NCBI RefSeq assembly: GCF_030406325.1
Contig: NZ_JAUEQY010000003.1
Coordinates: forward strand, 186,001 to 250,000
DNA length: 64,000 bases
DNA from: Actinomadura sp. DC4
GTDB taxonomy: Bacteria > Actinomycetota > Actinomycetes > Streptosporangiales > Streptosporangiaceae
Direction of reading: 5' to 3'
Part shown: piece after piece, positions 43,229 to 50,852 of the stretch
Layout of the letters: every line of letters starts with the position of its first letter
Position numbering within the stretch: the stretch's first letter is position 1
Made by a program: the position numbers and the translations under genes
Notes under the pieces: model-generated
The model's database searches: none
The model's input: the letters and a program-made list of their open reading frames with translations, nothing else
What the model was told of the DNA's origin: nothing

Positions 43229-44074
43229 ATGGCCCATCGACAACGTCCCGCCCGCGTCGAGGAGAAGATCGACTCGGGCGTCGCCGAGCTCGTGCCCGAC
43301 CCCGACCGGCCGCGTTCGTGGACCCTCCTGGTGAACGGGACTCCGCAGTCGCACGTCGACCTGGACGATCCGGCCTATCTCGACTTCGAGTACATCCGGC
43401 GGCTCGGCCACGTCGTGGACCTGATCGCCCCGGCCGGGAGCCCGCTGCGGGTGCTCCACCTCGGCGGCGGCGGGCTGACGCTGGCGCGCTACGTCGCCGC
43501 GACCCGGCCGCGCTCCACCCAGCAGGTGGCCGAGGTCGACGCCGCCCTCATCGACCTCGTACGGCGGCGGCTGCCACCGGACCGGAACGCCCGGATCCGG
43601 ATCCGTACCGGCGACGCCCGCGAGATCCTCATGCGGGCGCCCGAGGACACCTTCGACCTGGTCGTCGGCGACGTGTACGCCGGCGGCCGCTCCCCCGCGC
43701 ACCTGACCTCGGCGGAGTTCTTCGCCGCGGCCGCGCGCACGCTGCGCGCCGGCGGGTTCTTCGCGGCGAACCTCGCCGACGGCGCGCCGCTGGCGTTCGC
43801 CCGCGCGCAGGTGTCGACGCTGTGCTCGGTGCTGCCCGAGGCCTGCCTGATCGCCGATCCGGCCGTGCTGCGGGGCCGGCGGTTCGGCAACCTGGTGCTG
43901 ATCGCGGGGCGGGTGCCGCCGCCGGTGGCCGAGCTGACCCGCCGGGCCGCCGGCGACCCGTTCCCGGGACGCGTGGTGGAAGGCGAGGAACTGAGGAGGT
44001 TCGCGGGCGGGGCGCCGCCGGTCACTGACGCGACCGCGCGGCCGTCGCCGCAACCGCCCGACGGCGTGTTCTGA
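43229..44074 (+). CDS. Spermidine-synthase-like methyltransferase-fold protein
   Basis: A 281-residue protein of the spermidine synthase-like/class I methyltransferase fold. ATG 43229 (MAHRQRPARVEEKIDSGVAEL). Motif I reads VLHLGGGGLTLARYVAATRP, then the acidic ribose-binding VAEVDAALIDLVRR, and GDAREILMRAPEDTFDLVVGDVYAGG in place of the polyamine synthase DVYxG region. Such proteins are often called fused or solo spermidine synthases but seldom make polyamines. It diverges from the MFS operon and ends at a strong terminator. Confidence 0.8.
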   Translation: MAHRQRPARVEEKIDSGVAELVPDPDRPRSWTLLVNGTPQSHVDLDDPAYLDFEYIRRLGHVVDLIAPAGSPLRVLHLGGGGLTLARYVAATRPRSTQQVAEVDAALIDLVRRRLPPDRNARIRIRTGDAREILMRAPEDTFDLVVGDVYAGGRSPAHLTSAEFFAAAARTLRAGGFFAANLADGAPLAFARAQVSTLCSVLPEACLIADPAVLRGRRFGNLVLIAGRVPPPVAELTRRAAGDPFPGRVVEGEELRRFAGGAPPVTDATARPSPQPPDGVF

Positions 44075-44084
44075 GGATTTCGGT

Positions 44085-44118
44085 GGGGTCCGGGGGCTTT
44101 GTCCATCCCCCGGACCCC
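44085..44118. terminator. 12-bp stem terminator, probably bidirectional
   Basis: GGGGTCCGGGGG (44085-44096) pairs perfectly with 44107-44118 around a 10-base loop, 11 bases after the spermidine-synthase-like stop. It also lies 37 bases beyond the 3' end of the minus-strand tRNA-like RNAs, so it may end both transcripts. Confidence 0.75.
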
Positions 44119-44154
44119 GGTGGGCCACCCATTTGCACACACCGGCACGTTTAA

Positions 44155-44263
44155 GAGCGCGGATCAGTCCTGAGGTCGCCGTGCTCTGCCTATTGAGCTA
44201 ACGCGGCACGTGGAGCCGCATGCCGGACTCGAACCAGCACCCCGGCGAGTGTCGTCCGCACTC
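44155..44263 (-). ncRNA. Permuted tRNA-like RNA, unit 2
   Basis: On the minus strand the order is: outer flank GAGTGCGGA (44263-44255), anticodon-stem 3' strand CGCCG (44247-44243), variable GGGT, T arm GCTGG-TTCGAGT-CCGGC (44238-44222), acceptor 3' strand ATGCGGC (44221-44215), loop TCCACGT (44214-44208), acceptor 5' strand GCCGCGT (44207-44201), TA, D arm GCTC-AATAGGCA-GAGC (44198-44183), A, anticodon-stem 5' strand CGGCG (44181-44177), and outer flank TCCGCGCTC (44163-44155). All 7 acceptor (one G-U), 4 D, 5 anticodon, 5 T and 9 outer base pairs form. T54-T55-C56-A58 and G18-G19 equivalents are in place. The 3' half precedes the 5' half. The loop contains TCCA, as a discriminator plus CCA would. 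Either a circularly permuted tRNA precursor or a YrlA-like Y RNA. Confidence 0.8.
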
Positions 44264-44298
44264 GGTCGATCCGGTGTTCGGTGGCGAATGCTGAATCT

Positions 44299-44428
44299 GG
44301 AGCGAGAGTCTGAGATTGAGCGGCTGCCTCTGCCTGTTGGGCCATCCCGGCGCGCGTGCCGGGAGAGGGACTCGAACCCCCACTTTTCACCGCTGATCAG
44401 GCTGACGTTCAGTTTCAGCTTGCGCTCC
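44299..44428 (-). ncRNA. Permuted tRNA-like RNA, unit 1
   Basis: Same architecture as unit 2 with different stem sequences. Outer flank GGAGCG (44428-44423) pairs with CGCTCC (44304-44299), with CTG/CAG pairs inside it. Anticodon-stem 3' strand GCGGT (44393-44389), variable GAAAAGT, T arm GGGGG-TTCGAGT-CCCTC (44381-44365), acceptor 3' strand TCCCGGC (44364-44358), loop ACGCGC, acceptor 5' strand GCCGGGA (44351-44345), TG, D arm GCC...GGC with AACAGGCA loop, A, anticodon-stem 5' strand GCCGC (44324-44320). The acceptor pairs 7/7, the anticodon stem 5/5 (one G-U), the T stem 5/5 (one G-U). Compensatory differences from unit 2 argue for selection on structure. Amino-acid identity cannot be read, since the anticodon loop is split across the gene ends. 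Confidence 0.8.
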
Positions 44429-44465
44429 TTGCGCTTCCCCCACTCGCGCGGGGGAGTCTGTGACA

Positions 44466-45197
44466 CTACTCGAAGAGGAACCGGAAGACCGCGTCACCGG
44501 TCCGCTGGTCGACGACCTCGGCGCCGTTGGCCTCCTCGCGGGCGAACTTCACCGCGCGCTGGAGGCGGTCGACCCGGTCCAGCAGGTCGTTGACCCGCTT
44601 GGCCGGCAGCGCGCCGGAGAACTTCGTCGTCGTCCAGTAGCCGACGGAGATGTCCTCGTAGTACACCTCGACCTGCGCCGGATGCTTGTCGGTCGCCTCG
44701 GCCTTGACGTGGTTGCGCGGCACCTTCTTGGTGCGGTTGGTCCGTACGGGCTCGGTCTTCCAGCAGTCGGCCGACTCGTCGAACGCCCACGTCTCGGCCG
44801 CGTCCAGGACCGGCAGCTTCTTGACGAAGGTGTGCAGGTCGGTGAGCTGCTTCTCGAGGAACAGAAGGTAGGACACCGGGACGTCGCGCAGGATCGTGCG
44901 GCCGTCGACGGTGACGTCGGCCTTGGCCGAGCAGTTGGCCCAGTCCTTGGTGGCCGTCACGTCGAAGAGCCGCGCCATGATCGCCGCCGTCCGGGCGATG
45001 ACCTCGTCGGCCTTGACCTGGACCCGCGTGGACTCCGGCGGGAGCTGCTCCCCCTCCTCGTCCTTCGGCTGGTAGACCCGGGAGATGCCAGCCAGCAGCG
45101 CCGGCTTCTGCAGGCCGTGGTGCGCGTCGGTCAGGTCGCGCAGAGCCCCGCTCTTCACGCCCTTCTCCACAGCGATGATCTGGTTGAGCTTCGCCAC
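44466..45197 (-). CDS. Conserved actinobacterial protein (DUF7873-type), upstream of tRNA-like RNAs
   Basis: A 243-residue soluble protein from GTG 45197 (MAKLNQIIAVEKGVKSGALRDLT), with AAAGGGGG upstream. It has no recognised catalytic motif. Striking blocks are HHGLQKPALLAGISRVYQPKDEEGEQLPPE, FDVTATKDWANCSAKADVTVDG, VPVSYLLFLEKQLTDLHTFVKKLPVLD and RTKKVPRNHVKAEATDKHPAQVEVYYED. From memory I link it to the widespread actinobacterial DUF7873 family; its role is unknown to me. The tandem tRNA-like RNAs begin 38 bases after its stop on the same strand, with a CCCCC/GGGGG hairpin (44437-44454) between, so it may bind, process or be repaired together with them. Confidence 0.75.
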   Translation of the reverse strand: MAKLNQIIAVEKGVKSGALRDLTDAHHGLQKPALLAGISRVYQPKDEEGEQLPPESTRVQVKADEVIARTAAIMARLFDVTATKDWANCSAKADVTVDGRTILRDVPVSYLLFLEKQLTDLHTFVKKLPVLDAAETWAFDESADCWKTEPVRTNRTKKVPRNHVKAEATDKHPAQVEVYYEDISVGYWTTTKFSGALPAKRVNDLLDRVDRLQRAVKFAREEANGAEVVDQRTGDAVFRFLFE

Positions 45198-45263
45198 CTT
45201 GCCCCCTTTCAGGCGGAATGCACGCTATCGCGGGTGTCCGCGGCGACGCAGGTCATTGAAGAC

Positions 45264-45899
45264 TCAGTCCTTGCGGCCGGTGACGGCGACGCCGAGGCCC
45301 AAACCGATCATGGCCAGGCCGCCCGCTCCGCCGATCATCTGGAGCCGTCGCGGCGAACGCCCGAACCAGGCCCGCGCGCCGCTCGCCGCCAGGCTCCAGG
45401 TCGAGTCGCAGACCAGCGCGATGAGCACGAAGATCAGCCCGAGCACGAACATCTGGAACGGCACACCGCCGCGCTCGCGGTCGACGAACTGCGGCAGCAC
45501 GGCGGCGAAGAACACCGCGGTCTTGGGGTTGGCGACCCCCACGAGGAACCCGTCGAGGCCCGCGCGCCAGCCGCCGCGATCGCCGGGCTCGTCCTGGAGG
45601 CCGGCGTGGGCGCCGCGGCGCAGCAGCGCGCGCACGCCGAGGAACACGAGGTACGCCGCGCCGCACAGCTTGATCGCGGTGAAGACCACGACGGAGCTCT
45701 CGACCACCGCGCCGACGCCGAACGCGACGGCGCAGACCACGACGAGGGCGCCCACCTCGTTGCCGATGACGGAGACGAGCGCGGTCCTGCGGCCGTACGC
45801 CAGGGCGCGGCCGACGACGAACAGCACGCTCGGGCCGGGGATGACGATGATGAGCAGCGAGGCGAGGCCGAAGGCCAGCGCCTGGGAAACGGAGATCAC
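45264..45899 (-). CDS. LysE/RhtB-family amino-acid exporter
   Basis: A 211-residue, six-helix membrane protein, GTG 45899. Family marks: AFGLASLLIIVIPGPSVLFVVGRALAYGRR (the PGP motif), IKLCGAAYLVFLGVRALL and GFLVGVANPKTAVFFAAVLPQFVD (NPK). Members export basic or neutral amino acids or homoserine lactones by proton antiport. It lies just downstream of pobA in the same direction; a role in aromatic catabolism is not evident. Confidence 0.9.
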   Translation of the reverse strand: MISVSQALAFGLASLLIIVIPGPSVLFVVGRALAYGRRTALVSVIGNEVGALVVVCAVAFGVGAVVESSVVVFTAIKLCGAAYLVFLGVRALLRRGAHAGLQDEPGDRGGWRAGLDGFLVGVANPKTAVFFAAVLPQFVDRERGGVPFQMFVLGLIFVLIALVCDSTWSLAASGARAWFGRSPRRLQMIGGAGGLAMIGLGLGVAVTGRKD

Positions 45900-45945
45900 G
45901 CATCCGACGGTAGGCGCGCGCCCGCCGGCCGGACAACGCGATTTC

Positions 45946-47109
45946 TCAGAGCGTGGGCGCCGCGCCGACGTAATTCTCCGCCAGGGTGGTCGCGGCTGCC
46001 TTCGAGGCGACGAGGTAGTCCAGGTAGGCGAGCTGCCTGCGGTGCTCGAAGGAGTCCCCGGCCGGGTCCCTGTGCAGCAGCGTGGTCATCCAGGACGCGA
46101 ACTGCTGCGCTCGCCAGACGCGTTTGAGGCACGTGGCGGAGTAGGCGTCGAGCAGCTTGTCCGAGCCCTCGTCGTACCGCGCGACCAGCGCCTCGGCGAG
46201 CACGATGACGTCGGAGATCGCCAGGTTGAGGCCCTTGGCGCCGGTCGGCGGCACGATGTGCGCGGCGTCCCCGGCGAGGAACAGCCGGTCGTGCCGCATC
46301 GGCTCGGCGACGAAGCTCCGCATCGGGGTGATCGACTTTTCCACGATGGGCCCGTCCCGCAGCTCCCACCCATCGCTGGTGGCGAACCGCGCCCGCAGCT
46401 CGGACCAGATCCGCTCGTCGGGCCAGGCCTCGATGGCGTCGCCGGGGTCGACCTGGAGGTACAGCCGGCTGACCCGCGGGGAGCGCAGGCTGTGCAGGGC
46501 GAAGCCGCGCTCGCTGTGGGCGTAGACCAGCTCGTCCGTGGAGGGCGCCACCTCGGCGAGCACGCCGAGCCAGGCGTACGGGTAGTCCCGCTCGTAGGTC
46601 CGCAGCCCTGGCACGGCCGCCCGGCCGACGCCGTGGAAGCCGTCGCACCCCGCGATGACGTCGCAGTCGAGCGTGCGGGTCTCGCCGTCCTGCCGGAAGG
46701 TCACCGACGGCGCGCCCGTGTCGACGGCGAGCGCCTCGGCGCCGAACCGGACGTCGCCGCCGGCCGCCAGCCGCGCGGCGATCAGGTCTTTCACGATCTC
46801 GGTCTGCGCGTAGATCGTCACCGTACGGCCACCGGTCAGCTCGGTCAGCGGGATGCGGTGCCCGGCGCCGCCGAACCGCAGCTCCAGGCCGTGGTGGGTG
46901 AGGCCCTCACGGTCGAGTCGCTCGCCCACTCCGCTGCTCCGCAGCACGTCCACGGTGCCCTGTTCGAGCATCCCGGCCCGCTGCCGCCGCTCGACGTACG
47001 CGCGGTCCCGGCTCTCCAGGACGACCGAGTCGACGCCGCGCAGGTGCAGCAGTTGGGAGAGCAGGAGGCCGGCGGGGCCGGCGCCGACGATCGCCACCTG
47101 GGTACGCAT
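45946..47109 (-). CDS. pobA: 4-hydroxybenzoate 3-monooxygenase
   Basis: A 387-residue flavoprotein hydroxylase that converts 4-hydroxybenzoate to protocatechuate. FAD-binding motifs: VAIVGAGPAGLLLSQLLHLRGVDSVVLE (GxGxxG), CDVIAGCDGFHGVGR (DG motif) and FLAGDAAHIVPPTGAKGLNLAISD (GD motif). Substrate-contact segments such as QRAGMLEQGTVDVLR, and the active-site YLQVDPGD and TPMRS elements, match PobA. ATG 47109 follows GGAAGGGG closely. An IclR-type operator 64-78 bases upstream matches the one before pcaI. Confidence 0.95.
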   Translation of the reverse strand: MRTQVAIVGAGPAGLLLSQLLHLRGVDSVVLESRDRAYVERRQRAGMLEQGTVDVLRSSGVGERLDREGLTHHGLELRFGGAGHRIPLTELTGGRTVTIYAQTEIVKDLIAARLAAGGDVRFGAEALAVDTGAPSVTFRQDGETRTLDCDVIAGCDGFHGVGRAAVPGLRTYERDYPYAWLGVLAEVAPSTDELVYAHSERGFALHSLRSPRVSRLYLQVDPGDAIEAWPDERIWSELRARFATSDGWELRDGPIVEKSITPMRSFVAEPMRHDRLFLAGDAAHIVPPTGAKGLNLAISDVIVLAEALVARYDEGSDKLLDAYSATCLKRVWRAQQFASWMTTLLHRDPAGDSFEHRRQLAYLDYLVASKAAATTLAENYVGAAPTL

Positions 47110-47159
47110 TCATCCCCTTCCGGTCTCGTTCCGACATCGTGGCGCTCCGGCCGCTCTCA

Positions 47160-47966
47160 TCAGGCCAGGTCCTTCCACTCAGTGGAACCGCCGTGGGTGG
47201 CGACGTCGTTCGACAGCGCCCGCGCGGCGGCGAGCACCGCTGGGACGAGCCGACGGAGGTCGGCGCCCTGCCGCCGGGTGACCAGCGACATCGCGGCGAG
47301 CACCGAACCGCCGGCGTCGCGCACGGGCGCGGCCACCGAGCAGGAGCCGAGCGTCATCTCCTCGCTGGTGACCGCGTAGCCGGTGCGCCGCACCTCGACG
47401 AGGTGGGCGCGCAGCCGGCCGGGGTCGGTGACGGTGTTCGGTGTGAAGGAGGCGAGGCCCTCGGCGATGACGTCCTCGGCGAACTCCTCGGAGGCGAAGG
47501 CCAGCAGGACCCGGCCGACGCCGGTCGAGTGCAGCGGCAGCTCCGCCGCCACCCGGGTGACGATCGGCACCGAACGCGGGCCGCGGAGGCGTTCGAGGTA
47601 GAGCGCCTTGTGGCCGCTGACGACGGCGAGCTGGACGTTCTCGTGCGTCGCCTCGTAGAGGTCCTCCATGTGCGGCAGCGCCAGCTCGCGCAGGGCGGTC
47701 GCGGCCGAGGCCTGCGCGCCGATGCGCCACAGGCGCATCCCGATGCGATAGGACCCGTCGGGCAGGCGTTCGAGGAAGCCGCCGCCGGTCAGCTCGCCGA
47801 CGAGGCGGTGGCCGGTGGCGAGCGGCAGGTCAGCGCGGCGGCAGATCTCGGTGAGGGTGAGGCGGACCCCACCGGGGGCGAACGCCTCCAGGATCGCCAT
47901 CACCTTGCCCGCCACGCTCGGCGGCCGGCCCGCGCTCGTCGTGCCCGCTCGTCCCGCCACGGCCAT
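47160..47966 (-). CDS. IclR-family regulator of the pob/pca genes
   Basis: About 268 residues from ATG 47966 (MAVAGRAGTTSAGRPPSVAGKV); a TTG six bases upstream is the alternative. The N-terminal winged helix LTEICRRADLPLATGHRLVGELTGGGFLERLPDGSYRIG and C-terminal effector domain (VQLAVVSGHKALYLERLRGPRSV, LPLHSTGVGRVLLAF, SCSVAAPVRDAGGSVLAAMSLV) are classic IclR. IclR proteins control pca and pob genes in many bacteria, responding to 4-hydroxybenzoate or protocatechuate. The pobA operator lies inside its own last codons. Confidence 0.9.
   Translation of the reverse strand: MAVAGRAGTTSAGRPPSVAGKVMAILEAFAPGGVRLTLTEICRRADLPLATGHRLVGELTGGGFLERLPDGSYRIGMRLWRIGAQASAATALRELALPHMEDLYEATHENVQLAVVSGHKALYLERLRGPRSVPIVTRVAAELPLHSTGVGRVLLAFASEEFAEDVIAEGLASFTPNTVTDPGRLRAHLVEVRRTGYAVTSEEMTLGSCSVAAPVRDAGGSVLAAMSLVTRRQGADLRRLVPAVLAAARALSNDVATHGGSTEWKDLA
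47173..47187. promoter_or_regulatory. IclR-type operator upstream of pobA
   Basis: TTCCACTCAGTGGAA, a perfect 7-bp palindrome around one base, lies in the 3' end of the IclR coding region, 64-78 bases before pobA. It differs from the pcaI operator by one symmetric pair. Confidence 0.75.
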
Positions 47967-47978
47967 CAACAATAGGAC

Positions 47979-48007
47979 GGCGCGGCACCCTGCCGGGGCG
48001 CCGCGCC
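47979..48007 (-). terminator. Hairpin after the coiled-coil gene
   Basis: GGCGCGGC (47979-47986) pairs with GCCGCGCC (48000-48007). It lies 9 bases downstream of the coiled-coil gene stop on its strand and just before the IclR start, so it separates the two units. Confidence 0.65.
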
Positions 48008-48016
48008 GCCAGGCGA

Positions 48017-48379
48017 TCAGTTGGCGCCGATGTTCAGCGCTTTCATGATCAGTTCCAGCTTCTGGTCCATCCCGTCGAACCGCTGGTCCATCCCGTCGAA
48101 CCGCTGGTCGATCTCGGTGAAGCGGTTCTCGTGGCGCAGCTGGGTGACCCGCATCTCCTTGATCTGATCGCTGACTCCCGCGACCGCCGAGTCCAGCTCG
48201 TTGAGCCGGTTGCCGTGGCGCATCTGGGTCGCGGAGATCGTGGTGACGCTCGTCTGCAACGACTCGATCTGCGTCGTGTGCGCACCCTGCTGCTTCTGGA
48301 TGTCGCCCAGCATGCCGTAGATCGCGTTCACGTCGTTGTAGAGCTGATTCATCTTGCGCTCAGCGTCTTCCATGAGCAT
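48017..48379 (-). CDS. Small coiled-coil protein with RFDGMDQ repeats
   Basis: A 120-residue all-helical protein (MLMEDAERKMNQLYNDVNAIY). Heptad-like spacing runs through KQQGAHTTQIESLQTSVTTISATQMRHGNRLNELDSAVAGV. Near the end RFDGMDQ occurs twice in a row because of an exact 21-bp tandem repeat, then KLELIMKALN. It resembles small coiled-coil proteins of unknown function seen in actinobacteria. No membrane segment. It sits between two hairpins, transcribed separately from pca. Confidence 0.75.
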   Translation of the reverse strand: MLMEDAERKMNQLYNDVNAIYGMLGDIQKQQGAHTTQIESLQTSVTTISATQMRHGNRLNELDSAVAGVSDQIKEMRVTQLRHENRFTEIDQRFDGMDQRFDGMDQKLELIMKALNIGAN

Positions 48380-48401
48380 GACCCTATCTCCCCTCTGTCG
48401 C

Positions 48402-48423
48402 GTCTCCCGGGGGGTCGGGAGAC
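48402..48423 (-). terminator. Hairpin after the pca operon
   Basis: GTCTCCC (48402-48408) pairs with GGGAGAC (48417-48423) around 8 bases. It is downstream of pcaC on the minus strand and upstream of the coiled-coil gene, so it is a plausible end of the pca transcript. Confidence 0.5.
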
Positions 48424-48496
48424 TCGTTCACACACTCGGAGGGGTACGGAGTGCGACCGACATATTACGGTCCGCACAGGGCCGGAAAGAAATCGA

Positions 48497-48874
48497 TCAC
48501 TTACGCTCGGTGATCACTCCGTCCTCGATCAGGACGCGCTGGGCGACGGCGAAGGCGGAGTTGGCGGCGGGGACGCCGCAGTAGACCGCGGTCTGCAGCA
48601 GCACCTCCTTGATCTCGCCGGCGCTGAGGCCGTTGCGCACCGCGGCGCGTACGTGCATGGCCAGCTCATCCAGGTGGCCGCCGGCGACGAGCGCGGTCAG
48701 AGTGACGCAGCTGCGGGTCTTGCGGTCGAGCAGCGGGCGGGTCCAGATCTCGCCCCAGGCGTAGCGGGTGATGAAGTCCTGGAAGTCGGCGGTGAAGTCG
48801 GTCGTACGGGCCTGCGCCCGGTCGACGTGCGCGTCGCCGAGGACCTCGCGGCGGACCCTCATTCCTTCGCTCAT
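48497..48874 (-). CDS. pcaC: 4-carboxymuconolactone decarboxylase
   Basis: A 125-residue enzyme converting 4-carboxymuconolactone to 3-oxoadipate enol-lactone. The CMD fold is shown by RREVLGDAHVDRAQA, FTADFQDFITRYAWGEIWTRPLLDRKTRSCVTLTALVAGGHLDELAMHVRAAVRNGLS and EVLLQTAVYCGVPAANSAF. ATG 48874 overlaps the pcaD stop (ATGA). It is separate from pcaD here; many actinobacteria fuse the two as PcaL. Confidence 0.95.
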   Translation of the reverse strand: MSEGMRVRREVLGDAHVDRAQARTTDFTADFQDFITRYAWGEIWTRPLLDRKTRSCVTLTALVAGGHLDELAMHVRAAVRNGLSAGEIKEVLLQTAVYCGVPAANSAFAVAQRVLIEDGVITERK

Positions 48875-49617
48875 GACGTCCTTTCGAGGTGACGGAGCAT
48901 CGCGTGCGTGACGGGTTCAGGGCGTTCGAGGTTGGCCAGGTGGCCGGCGGCGGGCACGACGACGAGCTCGGCGCCGGGAATGCCCTGGGCGAGCGTCTCG
49001 GCGTGGTCCAGCGGGGTGGCGACGTCCTCCGCGCCGGCGATCACCAGCGTCGGCGCGAGCACCCTCCCGAGCCGGTCGCGTACGTCGAAGCCGGCCAGGG
49101 CCGTGCAGCAGGCGGCGTAGCCCTCCGGATCGACCTTCGTGAGCATCGCCCGCGCGCCGTTCGTGTCCGCGTACAGCGGGGTGAACCAGCGCCCGACCAG
49201 CATGTCGGCCAGCGGCTCCAGCCCACCCGCGCGCACCTTCGCGGCCCGCTCGTGCCAGGCCGACGGGTCGCCGAACCGCGCCGAGGTGCAGCACAGGATC
49301 AGGCTCGTTATCCGCTCCGGGTGTTCCAGCGCCAGTGTGGTGCCGATCGCCCCGCCGAGCGAGACGCCGCCGTAGGCCGCCTTCTCCACGCCGAGCGCGT
49401 CGAGTAACGCTACGACGGCGTCGGCGAAGTCGCCGATCGTGCCGTGGATCACGTCGGAGCCGCCGTGGCCGGGCAGGTCGTACCTGAGCACCCGCCAGGT
49501 GGCGGTCAGGTCCGGGAGCTGCGGGTCCCAGAGGTCCATCGTGGTCCCGACCGAGGAGCCGAGGACGAGCACGGGCGCGTCGCCCGGCCCGTCGAAGCGG
49601 TGGTGCAGCCGCGTCAT
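48871..49617 (-). CDS. pcaD: 3-oxoadipate enol-lactonase
   Basis: A 248-residue alpha/beta hydrolase from ATG 49617 (MTRLHHRFDGPGDAPVLVLGSSVGTTMDLW), overlapping the pcaB stop. The nucleophile elbow is YGGVSLGGAIG (Ser), the acid Asp in IAGAEDVATP and the His in VPAAGHLANLERP. It hydrolyses the enol-lactone to 3-oxoadipate. Position and overlap place it firmly in the pca operon. Confidence 0.95.
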   Translation of the reverse strand: MTRLHHRFDGPGDAPVLVLGSSVGTTMDLWDPQLPDLTATWRVLRYDLPGHGGSDVIHGTIGDFADAVVALLDALGVEKAAYGGVSLGGAIGTTLALEHPERITSLILCCTSARFGDPSAWHERAAKVRAGGLEPLADMLVGRWFTPLYADTNGARAMLTKVDPEGYAACCTALAGFDVRDRLGRVLAPTLVIAGAEDVATPLDHAETLAQGIPGAELVVVPAAGHLANLERPEPVTHAMLRHLERTS

Positions 49618-50852
49618 CCGGTCACCTTTCGCGTGTACGCGTCCAGGGCACGGTCCACGAGTTCGGGCGCGCACCCGACGGCGTCGGCGGGGTCGGCGCC
49701 GGGGACCAGGTCACTCAGCGGACGGCCGGCGCGCAGCGCCTCGGCCACCCGCTCGCGCGCGTCGCCGGACCCCTCGGAGAGCCTGGCGAGCTCGGCGGCG
49801 GCGTACTCGGACAGGAGTTCGTCGCGCAGGTTGCCGCGCATCCGGTCCGGGAAGACCTCCAGGCCGCCTGCCAGCTCGGCCGCGGTCTCGGCGGCGCCGC
49901 CCGTCAGGCGCAGCGCGTCGTTCAGCGGCAGCCACTCCGCGTGCCACTCCCCCGCGGGGCGCTCCAGGCCGGCCGTCTGCGCGGCGAACAGGACCTGCGC
50001 GTACGCCGGGACGCGCAGCGCCGCAGAACGGATCATGGTGGCGAGCACCGGGTTGCGCTTGTGCGGCATCGCCGACGAGCCGCCGCGTCCCGGCGCGGCC
50101 GGCTCGGCGACCTCGCCGACCTCGGTCTGGGCCAGGAGCACGACGTCCGTCGCGAACTTGCCGAGGGCGCCGGCGACGAGGGCCAGCGCCCCGCCGAGCC
50201 CCGCGACGGGGCCCCGGAGGGTGTGCCAGGGCAGGACGGCCTCGGCCAGGCCGGTCTCCTCGGCGAAGAGCGGTGTCAGCCGCAGGGTGCCGTACGCGGC
50301 GAGCGTGCCGGCCGCCCCGCCGAGCTGGGCCGGCAGGCGCAGGTCCGCGAGCGCCACGCGGGCCTCGGCGACGGCGGTCAGCCAGCAGGCCGCGCGCAGC
50401 CCGAAGGTCGTCGGCACGGCCTGCTGCCCGAACGTGCGGCCGGCCATCGGCGTGTCCCGGTGGCTCCTCGCGAGGGCGGCCAGGCCCTCCAGCGTGCGGT
50501 CGAGGTCGGCCAGGATGATCCGGCGGGTGCGGTCCGCGACCAGCATCGCCGCGGTGTCCATGATGTCCTGGCTGGTGGCGCCGTGGTGGACGTGCTCGCC
50601 CGCGGCCACCCGCAGGTCGGCCACGAGCGGGACGACCGGGTTGCCGGCACCCCGCGCCCGTACGGCCAGGTCCTCCAGGTCGACCTCGGCACCGGCGATC
50701 GCGTCGGCGACGCCGTCCGGGATGACGCCGAGGCGCGCCTGGGCGCGGGCGAGCGCCGCCTCGGCGTCCAGCAGGGCGCGCAGCCACGCCTCGCCCGAGG
50801 TCGCCGTCTCGGCCGCGGTGCCGGCCGCGACCGGCGAGAGGAGGTCAGCCAA
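49614..50852 (-). CDS. pcaB: 3-carboxy-cis,cis-muconate cycloisomerase
   Basis: A 412-residue member of the fumarase/aspartase superfamily. It cyclises 3-carboxymuconate to 4-carboxymuconolactone. The TTG start at 50852 (LADLLSPVAAGTAAETATSG) overlaps the pcaG stop; longer frames run into pcaG. Signatures: GATSQDIMDTAAML and the superfamily loop GRGGSSAMPHKRNPV. The start codon choice is less certain than the function. Confidence 0.93.
   Translation of the reverse strand: MADLLSPVAAGTAAETATSGEAWLRALLDAEAALARAQARLGVIPDGVADAIAGAEVDLEDLAVRARGAGNPVVPLVADLRVAAGEHVHHGATSQDIMDTAAMLVADRTRRIILADLDRTLEGLAALARSHRDTPMAGRTFGQQAVPTTFGLRAACWLTAVAEARVALADLRLPAQLGGAAGTLAAYGTLRLTPLFAEETGLAEAVLPWHTLRGPVAGLGGALALVAGALGKFATDVVLLAQTEVGEVAEPAAPGRGGSSAMPHKRNPVLATMIRSAALRVPAYAQVLFAAQTAGLERPAGEWHAEWLPLNDALRLTGGAAETAAELAGGLEVFPDRMRGNLRDELLSEYAAAELARLSEGSGDARERVAEALRAGRPLSDLVPGADPADAVGCAPELVDRALDAYTRKVTG

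Noticed and set aside
44201-44364. One ordinary linear tRNA made from unit 1's 5' half and unit 2's 3' half
   Set aside because: Acceptor strands GCCGGGA and ATGCGGC do not pair, nor do the anticodon-stem strands, whereas the permuted pairings are complete.
44164-44466. 100-residue minus-strand ORF across the tRNA-like units
   Set aside because: Its residues are explained by the RNA stems (T-arm and D-arm sequences); no ribosome site. Such ORFs over tRNA genes are common artefacts.
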